Positions 46,345 through 55,796 of a DNA stretch of 64,000 bases are shown piece by piece (position 1 is the first letter of the stretch; each line of letters begins with the position of its first letter). Source of the stretch: Astrocystis sublimbata (Eukaryota > Ascomycota > Sordariomycetes > Xylariales > Xylariaceae); assembly GCA_022453515.1 (NCBI GenBank), contig JAJNNY010000006.1, forward strand, positions 248,001-312,000. The letters are read 5' to 3'. Both the position numbers and the translations under genes were made by a program. The notes beneath the pieces are model-generated. The model was not told the DNA's origin, ran no database searches, and saw nothing but the letters and a program-made list of their open reading frames with translations.

Positions 46345-46522
46345 CGCGCGCTGGCCGACGGAGGCCAAGTGGAGAGGGAGGTATGGAGTTGGGTCTGCCA
46401 GGCGCGAGACATGCGGACGGCAAACGACTTAGGTACATGTAGGCAGTACCTCTAGGAGGAGGTAGGTCGCTGTACGCGCCCCCGACCGTGCTCAAGTACC
46501 TCCAGCGTGGTCAGGTACATAC

Positions 46523-46540
46523 TACCTACCTAGGTAGGTA
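46523..46540. repeat. 18-base perfect palindrome TACCTACCTAGGTAGGTA
   Basis: The sequence equals its own reverse complement over 18 bases, centred on CCTAGG. It lies about 180 bases upstream of the cyclin start codon. Confidence 0.85.
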
Positions 46541-46715
46541 GCTAGAGTAGGTTACACTCTCACGGGGGGACGGGGTACTTTGGTACCCACACAGGTAGCA
46601 GGTACAGTCCGGCGCGCCGGGGCAGGTAGTAGGGGCTATTCCCCAATTCTGTGGTTTGGGGAAGCTGCGATCATACATAGGTAAGCGAGAAGGTACTGCA
46701 ACCTCCATTCCAATG

Positions 46716-46729
46716 GGTACCTAGGTACC
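46716..46729. repeat. 14-base perfect palindrome GGTACCTAGGTACC
   Basis: Perfect dyad symmetry; another form of the same CCTAGG/GGTACC element, less than 200 bases from the 18-base palindrome. Confidence 0.85.
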
Positions 46730-47146
46730 TAAGGCAGCAGGCACATGACGGCATGCCGTCGGATTCTTGAAAGCCCATCCGCGATTTTTGTTTTGGCTAT
46801 TGTCGTTGTTGCTGTTGCTGTCGGCTTAGAGTGGACCGGCTCCAGCTTCGTTGCTACATCATGCGCACCAAGGGCCTCCGAGCCTCCGTCATGCGTGACC
46901 AAGATTGCTACGGCATAGATGCGGCTCCATACCTAGGTATGTAGTTTCCTTGGAAATGCCGAATGAGGTCAGACGACCAAGGAGGCAACGCTGAAGACGA
47001 CCTCACGTTCGTTCTCATAATATCGAGCAACTACTACGCAACAGCTGGTGCCAACGATGCTGCATCGTGCCTTTTTGTTCGGCGGGGGTATCAATCATGT
47101 CCAAAGTTCGACTCATCTTGGGAAAACTACAAGACCACCATACCTA

Positions 47147-48787
47147 TCAGACGCCCTCTCCATCATTTCTACCCCATAATTTCACTGTCCGGTCGTGTCC
47201 CCCGCTCACGATCCATTTGCCGTCCCTGCTGATATCCACCGATGTGACCGGTCCATCATGGCCCTTCAACGTCTGCACCAACGACCAATCATCTGCCGAG
47301 AAGATGTTGACTTTGCGATCGAACCCGCTCGAGACGAAGAAGGAGCTGGACTTCTTGGGTAGCTGGTTTCCGTTGTCGTCGGCTCCCGGTGGTGTCCCGA
47401 GTAATGGATCGTCTAGCCCCTTGTGCCACCGGAGATCGGAGACTGCGCTGGTGTGAGCGCCTATGCCACCTATCCTCTGCACTTTTCTGACGTCCCAGCA
47501 CTTGACCCAGCCATCTGCTGAACCAGTCAATACCCGATGGCCGTCCGAGCTCCAGTCAATTCCGTGAATCGGCTTTATGTGGCCGTCGAGATTGCCGTCG
47601 AGAATCATGACTGTTCTCCCAGACCTCAAGTCCCATATCCTACCAATGCTGTCCATGCCACCGCTAGCAAGTAGTGAGCCATCTGTATTAAAACTGACAG
47701 CGAAGACGCCTCGGGAGTGGCCCTCTTGAAGGAGTAATTCCGTGCTCTTTTCCACATCCCATAGCCTCCATGTAGTGTCGTCGGAGGCCGTAGCCAAGTA
47801 TTTCCCGCATGGATGGAACTCTACCCGTATCACACGCTGTCCGTGACCCTCCAAGGTTGTGAGTGGGGTATCCTGGGATAACGACCATAGGTTGACGTGT
47901 CCTTCCGCACCGCCTGAGGCTAGATTCACAGTATCTGGAGACACATTGCACTCGGGGAGCGTCGCGCCCGGAAACCATGATATGCCACCCACCCGGTTGA
48001 TGTGACCTCGTAATGTCGTCTTCTCCTTCAGTGAGGGAATCTCGATAAGCTTGATTGAGCCGCCCCAATTTCCTGCGGCGACCAGCTCGCCATTCGGCGA
48101 TATTCTCGTCATGCTCACGTTCCTTTCTCCCGCCGTCTGGCTACCTTGTTGTTCGAAACCCTGCAGCTGCTCCTTGACCTGTTTGCGGAACTTGACGTGT
48201 GTTCGTAATGGTATCGACGCCTCTTGTTTCTCAAACGCTAACCTTCGCTTGGCTCTGGGTAGGGAAAACCGGGCAATCTCCTGCCGTGCGCGCAGAAGCT
48301 CCGGACTGCCGTTCGTGTAGAACTCCTCTTCTTGGTCCGCCTGGTCGTCCTCTTCCACGTCTTCCATGGTGACGTCTGCCGCCTCGGCGCCTTGTTCTGT
48401 CTGTAGATTCAACAACAGCCCCCTCAACCTATCGCGGCGGTCCGCGGGTCCTTCGCCAAAGAGTGTGATGGGCTCGCCGAGCTCTCGGAGCCTTGCGCGG
48501 ACGCGGCCATCGTCTGTGGGCACGGCAATACTGGCTGCCGCTCGCTTGCGCTCAAACTGTGAGAGGATGGCGGAAGCCTTTTCGGGCGCGATGCCTGCCG
48601 AGGCCGAGGGCATGTCATAGTCAAAATCTGTGGGGATCTCATCGAGGCTCATACCACGGTCCTACATGTTAGGGCTGGTAGTCAGTGATGCGTTCGTTCT
48701 GTGACTTCAATTCAAGTGGCCGTAATATAGAACTGGACATACCTCTGCGACTTCCTCGACATACGCCTGACGCGATGGGTGCATCAT
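47147..48787 (-). CDS. prp4: U4/U6 snRNP WD-repeat splicing factor Prp4
   Basis: A core protein of the U4/U6.U5 tri-snRNP (human PRPF4), needed for spliceosome assembly. Exons are 48743-48787 (15 codons, MMHPSRQAYVEEVAE) and 47147-48661, intron 48662-48742 (GTATGT...GTAG), 519 aa. The N-terminal half has the PRP4/SFM-type segment: VRARLRELGEPITLFGEG and ADRRDRLRGLLLNL, then the SRxEIARFSLPRAKRRLAFEK-like helix (ARQEIARFSLPRAKRRL) and LRTHVKFRKQVKEQL. The C-terminal about 340 residues hold seven WD repeats with clear GH...WD/LW signatures, ending GKWIVSGGHDRTVKLWG. A second ATG directly follows the first. The kinase also called Prp4 in fission yeast is unrelated. Confidence 0.95.
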
Positions 48788-49577
48788 GATGGGCGATGGT
48801 AACAGAGCACTGCTCTGTGGCTGGAGGATGATATGCGGTTCTTTCTTATGTCCACAAGCGTCTCAAACTGGCGGGCATTTGTCTCTTGCGCAAGCTGACT
48901 GCTACCGAGCCGCCTTGGGATTTGGGAGTTGAGGGTTGAAGCTCCAAAAAGCTCCGTATCGATAGCGAGCGCGACGTTGACCTGGCATGCCTGGGGTAGT
49001 CACCTGTAGAGGGACCCGAGCTCAGTGTACTAACCGGAACGGTACATCAACTCATCAAATGCACTAACCTATCTAGGTACTTACGTATTAAGTATCTAGC
49101 CCAGGAATACCGAAGTGCCGCATCTGTCTGACAGTGCAGTCCCAAAAAAGGCTCCAATTGTCTTGCATAGAACTGGTTGACTTTTTTCAACAACACGAAG
49201 CGAGAGACAGTCCAAGTTCGACCAATTCAAGTGTATATCGGCCCCTATCGATGGACATATTATCATACATCATAACGATGTAAACTGCAAGATTGAAACC
49301 GTACCTACACCGCTGCCTACGCGACCGCCGTGTCTAAATAATCATTAAGTACCTAGGTAACTGAACAAAAACAAAAAGAGGGTATCAACGCCGTAACTGC
49401 AGTCCTTAGAATCCAAATTAAGGCGTGTCGTACGTGCCTGGAAACCATTCGCCTACACTTTATAGTCTACACGGTTTGTTTTTTGTCTCCGTTTATTTTT
49501 CCTTCGCTCCCCCTATCCTTTTCTCACCTCGACGTGTTTTCTCATCGTGGTATGCCACAGCTGTCCTAGGGTGTGTG
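48788..49577. other. Intergenic: prp4 promoter and DOMON gene 3' flank
   Basis: AAGTACCTAGGTAACTG at about 49348 and ACCTATCTAGGTACTTACG at about 49068. No gene is seen. Confidence 0.55.
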
Positions 49578-51077
49578 CTAATCACTCGGCTCTCCCGCAG
49601 CTGTCTTCCGTCGTCTGTCTTCACGCTTGCTGATCATGTGTCTCTTGTACTCGCCGCGGAACGCACCGCCGATGTAGAGTGTGAAGACCACGGCGGCGAC
49701 GACAGCGTACGCAATGACAAGGGATTGTCGAGCAACAGCAAGCTGCAGGCCCAGTCCACCATTGATGATGCCCAGTACCATCAAGATCCGGCCATACCAT
49801 ATGTGGCCGTGCGAGACAAGACCGCGCGTCTGGTGCTTGAGGAAGTGGCGGTGGTGGAGATAGCCTCCGATGGGCTGGACGCCGAAAAGCGCGACGATGA
49901 CGGTACCGAATTTGGTGTGTGTTTCATCGAAGTTCTGAGGGGCTATTGTTAGCTGGGTCTATACGTCATGAGATAAGATGTGAAGGTGTGAAACATACAA
50001 TTCCGGTTCGCTGAGCAGCAACGACACCGAGTGCGAACGCCGCCCACATGGCCAGGAACGAGATCATCTGCCATGCGGCATGTAGCTTCCAATTGCCGAA
50101 CATGGGCATGAGGAATGATCCGAGCGGGTACAGGATGACCATAACGATGCTCATCAGGATTCCATGAGCCGATATGAGCTTTGGAATCTCATCCAACCCA
50201 GCCGATGCTCCACTCGAGCCAGAGTTGCCCGAGTTGCCCGAGTTGCCCGAGTTGCCCGAGTTGGGTGGTGGCGAGCTGCCTTCGCCGGAACCACCGTTGC
50301 TCGCCTCTACGAAGGGATTTGTGTCATCGGCAATGGTGGCCTTGGTCAGATCGAAGGTAAAGCCATCGTGGGAGTCGTGGTATGAAATAGACGCATCAAG
50401 TGCTTTGCTGTCGAGAGAACTGCCCTGTTTCCACGCGGCAATGAAGCTGGCGCTGGTGCTTTGCAGCTGGAGCGAGCCGCCGTCCCAGGACTCGCAATTC
50501 GAGCACCGGACATTCGCCAGCATGGTGTCGCCCTGGTCGACAACGCCACTGCCGGCTAACAGCTGCAGTTTTGTGTCTGTCTGGTGTTTAGGTTCAGAGT
50601 GGCCCGTGCCTTTACGGGCAGAGACCGTCACATTGCCCGCTCCGTCTGTGTACATGACGAAGATGTTAGCCCCAGACATCCGCGTTCCGGTTCCGAAAGC
50701 GACCCAGGTGTATGTCGTTGGTGCCCTCAGTTGGAAATAGATGTTGCCGCTGTTGGAAGAGGATGATGCTTCAGGTACGCCTACCTGATAGCACACATTG
50801 TCCGTTACGCACTGAGACACCGTCGCCGCGGCACTGAGAGTGCCACAGGCTAAAGCGGCTACGAAGAGGAATTAGCGTTTGCATTGCACATGTGTTGTCC
50901 TGCTGGAAGATGACTCAAATGGACTCGATTTCTCGATCACAAGACTGAAACTATAAACTCTGATTGTTCACAATATAGGGGTTTCTGCAGGTGAAGCCGA
51001 CACTGCCTTGACTCGTATAAGATAAAGAGAACCAGTCCTCACTTACACAGTACCGCCGACGAGAAAAGGCCCTGCAT
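49578..51077 (-). CDS. Secreted-topology DOMON–cytochrome b561 membrane protein
   Basis: Three exons: 51047-51077 (MQGLFSSAVL), 49999-50858 and 49578-49934, introns of 188 and 64 nt, 415 aa. The short first exon completes a signal peptide (SAVLSALACGTLSAAATVSQC). Residues about 22-195 form a CDH-cytochrome/DOMON heme domain: CVTDNVCYQVGVPE, FQLRAPTTYTWVAFGTG and RMSGANIFVMY, whose Met is the likely heme ligand, with His candidates in SYHDSHDGF. An NSG repeat linker follows. The b561 core has five or so TM helices with His in ISAHGILMSI, KLHAAWQMISF, FDETHTKFG and SHGHIWYG. The C-terminal tail is basic (HMISKREDRRRKT). It probably moves electrons across the plasma or vacuolar membrane to an external acceptor. 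The donor and acceptor are unknown; ferric reduction or oxidative wood-enzyme support are possibilities only. Confidence 0.92.
50222..50263 (-). repeat. (GAGTTGCCC)4+ repeat encoding the NSG linker
   Basis: Four perfect 9-base units plus a partial one; on the coding strand they read NSG five times, between the DOMON and b561 domains. Confidence 0.9.
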
Positions 51078-54000
51078 TGGTAGGATGGTTCGCTGCTACC
51101 TCTTGTATTCTCTTGTAGGCTGATCTTTTACTGAAGATGAAGATAAAGTTCAGCGACAGAAGAAGGGTGTTGTGATATATCGCTGCTGAGCTTTGGCGTC
51201 TTCGACCGGACCCGAACAAGACAGGAAATCCAAGGCAGTCCAGACCCTGGGACTAACGCAAACCTAAAGTTCTTATAGGTATGTGAAGTGTGACGGGTCT
51301 TGTGTGTGTAATTTGCCTTGAGCTAGCGGCGCCAAGGGAAGTAGGTCTGTTGCGTCGTGGGCGTCAAGGTCTTGGACAGGTTGTACTAGGATCCCAGCTA
51401 TAAGCCACGGCGATGGTGGAGGGATTGCGCGTTGCTGCGACTCTTTGTACGATCTGGCTGGCAATGCGTACCACCAGTGGCGGACAAAAAGATACCGGAG
51501 GCTATGAATTGTTGAATGAGAGCGTGACACGAGGCCTAGCCTTCTTCTCCCGGCTCCGAAGGGCAGAGAGATCTGGCTGGCTTTTAACTAGATTTACACA
51601 CACGCAATCCTACCTACCATCTCGGCAATGGGGCGTGATTCCCTTCATCTACTAAGTACGGATGTATAATGTCAGCCCTACTTACCTCGCTTGCCTAGTT
51701 GACGTTTGATGACAAAATGTACTCCCCATTACTCTAAGACTAAATATAACGGCCCCCATTTGAGTTTACGTCAAACTCGCCAAGTCTTTGGGGGATCAGC
51801 ACATATTTGCGTCTCAAGGCCCCAAAGAAGAAATGTGAACTGGGCTATGGCTGGTAGGCTGTAGCTAGTGTAATGGTAGCACATGCCAAGGCACAAGGCC
51901 AAGGTGCCATCTGATGATGGTGTCTATGACAAGCAGCAAATTGGCTTCAGACAGAGATGATGCCTGCAGCATTCTTCACAAGTAAACCTACACCACTCGA
52001 CCACCTAAAGGCTGCAGCAGACGGCTTTGATTGATGGATTATAATGTGAAACGGGTGCCCTTGGCCGAGATGTGTATCTTTGTGAAGTGAGATTGTAATT
52101 CGCCAATAAGTCATGGCGTTTTATGCGTGACGAGATAAGCTGGGATGAAGATATAATGGCCTCCGCCAACGTGGCGGCTGGCGAGCATATCCCTGGCAGA
52201 TCTGCCTTCCCCCTCGGGCTACGTAAGCGACGGTAGGCGAGTTCTGGGCGAGGTAGGAACCGCCGTACTGGAATTCGATCAAGCAGTCTAACCCTATCTC
52301 ACCGACCGGGACATGGGGATCCCGACGCCAATTCCGGCAACCGTCATTATACGCGTGGTCCAGGAACTAGGTCCAAAGATCCGAGAGCTCGCTGCGAGAT
52401 CCAGCCAATAGAGCGGCGAGCTAACGTCAGCAATATCTGAGTTACTGAGTCTGGAAAATGAAGCTCCGCCAAGTCTTGTGTGCTAGACTGCTAGTCGAGT
52501 AGTATGCCACTACTCACTACCTAAGTTGTCTACTATAATACCTACTATAACACCTACTCTAACACCTACCTACCTATATACGATTAGGGCCGCAATTCAA
52601 CGCTGCTGCTTAACCTCATTAGCAATATCGAAACACGAAGCCCGTACAGCCATAACCATGTCTAGGGCCGCCAAAGACTGCCATTGGCCTCGGGCGAGGG
52701 CGCAGCTTACTCGGACGCGTAATATCATGACTTTGACTTCTGCGAGACATATGCATGTAATCACCATCACCATACACAATGTATAATAAGTCTTGGAATG
52801 CCGAGACTCCTTGGGGAATTCCGTCTCCATGGATGCCGTGCGAAGTTGGCACCCCAGACACCTTTCGGCGTCGCCTTGGAGCACCGAGGGAGCACCACAT
52901 CCACGTGCGCGGAGTCACGGACAATCAAAACACTGAGTACCTAGAATATAGCAAGGTATGTTATGTGCCGGGAATGCTACCGCATGAAACAACATTGATC
53001 TACCTAGGCGAGATAGCAGAATAGATGGGGTAGTACGATATTGACATCATTTGTTAACATTACGTAGGGAGTCATGAAACTGAGACCAGCAGTGAGTGCC
53101 CCAGTGCATATCGCATCCTCGGGGTTGAATAAAACAATCGGAGATAGGTCTGATTTTTCACGCTTGTTCCGAGTCGATCTGCCTCGTCATCTACCGTAGC
53201 AACTAATCGTCCTTGATTGAGTAAACCACCGTGTTGCTTGCTCGTATACTGCAGACTGTGGCGGATTCATAGGGCGTTCGACTGTAGGCCACGATTGAGA
53301 ATCTGATAAGATATTTGCGTCCTGCAGCGGGCTTATGAGGCTAAGACTGCGTGGCACTTGTATGAGGTACGTACCCACGGATAATTCTTTTGGCCCTCAC
53401 TAACGGTCTTGGGCTTCAAGTCCATATGACTGACTGTACGATTGTTCTCTTCGTTGAAAGCACCAGTGCCTCATTTACCCTGCATCGCATCCAGTCATTG
53501 GCGGGTGTGTGTTTAATCATTCGATGTGAGATCTCAACAGTCAATCATTAGCCAAGTAAATACCTATGGGCCTACTCGTATCCAAGTCCTGACGGATACT
53601 GAAATTGCATCTTGGCAACTAGTAAGCGCAAAATGCGAGATAATGTGTTCTGCAATGGTCCAAGGCAAATGTTGAGATGGTGAACGGATGGTCTCTTGGC
53701 AGTACGCCCACGGCACACATTCAGCCCATATCCCATCCACTTCTATGGCTGACGGTTGCCGGAAGAAAAGAAATAAATGTTAGATCAAGATAATCCTTTG
53801 TGAATTTGAGTCAGCTTTTGGCCAAGCAACGCTGCGCTGCCACTATGATAATCAATCCACACCTGAGACGTCTTCGAATAGAATTTGGTTTGACATGAAA
53901 GCCAGGTCTTTGTTACGTTTTGCGTAACTAGCTAAAGTGACGATTCAGTCGAGCCATTGTCTATACGCCATCTCCGAACCGTTACGAGCACCAACCCAAC

Positions 54001-54266
54001 AACATGAAGTGAACAAGAAAAAAAAAAGCAAACAGGTACACATATTCCCAGCAGCCCCCCTTTGGCTACAGATGCTGATAATCGCGTTCAAGGGAGATCG
54101 ATCCGATCCTGTAGCGAAAGATGTGTATATCAACCCCAACTCCACTGCGCCAGCAATCTTTACTCAGCCAGTACGCCGTCTATACGTAACCAAACAACGG
54201 TATAGCTATTGTGTATTGAGAAGTGTAACGAGAGTGCGTCGGATGCGTGCCGGTCATCTGGGGTTG
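51078..54266. other. Gene-poor intergenic region, 3.2 kb
   Basis: Holds the promoter of the DOMON-b561 gene at its left and the 3' flank of the S6K-like kinase at its right. Open frames (up to about 100 codons near 52525-52925; 143 codons at 53937-54368 running antisense into the kinase end) show no domains. ACTATAATACCTACTATAACACCTACTCTAACACCTACC near 52530 is a degenerate direct repeat. No gene is supported. Confidence 0.5.
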
Positions 54267-55796
54267 TTAAATCCCAGGCACCATGAAACCATTGTTCTCG
54301 AGCAGACTATTAGGCGCAACGAAGCTGAATCCACCGAAAGGGTCTTCTTTGTAGCTGCCCCAAGGTGAAGCACCATTCCAGGGGTCCTTGTTGGTGGTGG
54401 TCAAGGGGCTGAGCGACAAGTCCGTGAATTCAGGAGCGAAGTTCTCGGCCAGCTCCGGGTCCGTGATCATGGGCTGAATTGGCGGGTCCATCTCCTTCTT
54501 TTCGAGTTTCTCCCAGTCAATCTTGCGAAAGAATCTATGATTCTTGATCAGGCGGAGATCATTGGGCATGCGCGAGCCGAGTCGCTTGGCAGGATCCTTT
54601 CTCAATAGTCGGGCAAGAAGATCCTTGGCGTCGAGACTCAGGAAATAGGGCATGACCACTTTTTGCTTGACTATATTCTGTTGAATTTTGGCATTGTTGC
54701 CACCTCGGAATGGTGGCTTGCCCGTCATCAAGTCATAGCCCAGGGCACCGAAGGACCACCAGTCCACTGCCTTGCCATACTTGTTCCCTAGAATAACCTC
54801 TGGAGCCATATACTCGACTGTACCCAGTATGGATTTGCAACTGTCGTCATCGCCTACAGCGACCTTGGAAAGGCCAAAGTCTGTCAGGAGCAGATGGCCC
54901 TGGGCGTCCAAGAGGCAATTCTCGGGTTTCAAATCTCTGTACACGACCCCCAGGGAATCGTGAAGATAGGACAGGGCTAGGACCATCTCAGCCATATAGA
55001 AGGCGGCGGTCGATTCGGAGAACATCTTTTCAGTGCTGAGGTGTGTGAAAAGCTCGCCCCCTTGTCCATACTCCAGAATCAGGTAGAGCTTCTCTAGATC
55101 TTGGAAAGCGTAGTACAGATTGACAACAAATGGGTGACGACTAACAGACTCGAGAATCTGTCGCTCCGTTTTGGTCTGTTCCACCAGCTTTCTGTGAACG
55201 ACCACAGAAGCTTTCTTAAACTGCTTCTGTGCGTAGAGTCGGCCGGTATTTCGCTGCTTGACGAGAAGGACAGTCCCATACGTGCCTTTGCCGAGACAAC
55301 GTAAAGGCTCGAAGTCCTCGGCTTGCATTTTGCGAGGAACCGGGCCTCCCTCGACAGCCCCGTACATGGGCTTCTCTCGAACACTTTCGCTCACAAAATC
55401 GTGTTCGAGCTTCACCTCGTACGATGTTGAGCCGTTCTCCGAGCACAGTTCGTCATCGCTGCGACCAGTCTGGCTGCTGGTGCTGCTTAGGTAGCGTGGT
55501 CGACTGCTGCTGCGGGTGCGGGTCATGGTGCTGGTGGGCGAGTCGTTCAGGCTGAGTGGTTCGAGGTGGGTGCGTAGCTTGGCGATGCCGCTCATTGCGG
55601 GCGAATGGAGGCCACGCAGGACGGGGCTACAATTAGCACTCACCACATCGTCGAGACGATGAGTGCGGTTGCGTGCAGCGGAGAGGGGCGGTGTTGCGCA
55701 GTAATCCGACTCCTCGTCACCGGACACAATCGGAGTCGGGGGCGCGGGCGCGAAGCCCCGGACCGTGGTCAACGCGGGCGCTGCTGGTGAGAACAT
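54267..55796 (-). CDS. psk1: AGC kinase of the S6K/Psk1 (Ypk3) group
   Basis: Likely a ribosomal-protein-S6-type kinase activated by TORC1, comparable to fission yeast Psk1. Uninterrupted frame of 509 aa from ATG 55796 (start uncertain; the frame stays open to about 55853 behind an acceptor-like CCCGCAG, so a short upstream coding exon is possible). Residues 1-155 are disordered and Ser/Thr/Pro-rich. Kinase domain about 162-430: glycine loop GKGTYG (169-174), Lys191, YRDLKPEN (D288), DFG (D306) and APE (331-333). The activation loop reads SCKSILGTVEYMAPE, so the phosphorylatable residue is S322 rather than the TFCGT threonine of most AGC kinases, and the residue before Lys191 is Gln (AQK) rather than Met. 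The C-terminal extension carries FGGFSFVAPNSLL, a classic AGC hydrophobic motif. Sch9-like kinase lies about 16 kb away. Confidence 0.88.
   Translation of the reverse strand: MFSPAAPALTTVRGFAPAPPTPIVSGDEESDYCATPPLSAARNRTHRLDDVVSANCSPVLRGLHSPAMSGIAKLRTHLEPLSLNDSPTSTMTRTRSSSRPRYLSSTSSQTGRSDDELCSENGSTSYEVKLEHDFVSESVREKPMYGAVEGGPVPRKMQAEDFEPLRCLGKGTYGTVLLVKQRNTGRLYAQKQFKKASVVVHRKLVEQTKTERQILESVSRHPFVVNLYYAFQDLEKLYLILEYGQGGELFTHLSTEKMFSESTAAFYMAEMVLALSYLHDSLGVVYRDLKPENCLLDAQGHLLLTDFGLSKVAVGDDDSCKSILGTVEYMAPEVILGNKYGKAVDWWSFGALGYDLMTGKPPFRGGNNAKIQQNIVKQKVVMPYFLSLDAKDLLARLLRKDPAKRLGSRMPNDLRLIKNHRFFRKIDWEKLEKKEMDPPIQPMITDPELAENFAPEFTDLSLSPLTTTNKDPWNGASPWGSYKEDPFGGFSFVAPNSLLENNGFMVPGI

Larger units (their letters stand above)
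46345..47146. other. Intergenic rich in palindromes: cyclin promoter and prp4 3' flank
   Basis: Holds the two best perfect palindromes of the window (46523-46540 and 46716-46729) plus more TACCTAGG motifs near 46931. No gene is supported. Confidence 0.6.
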
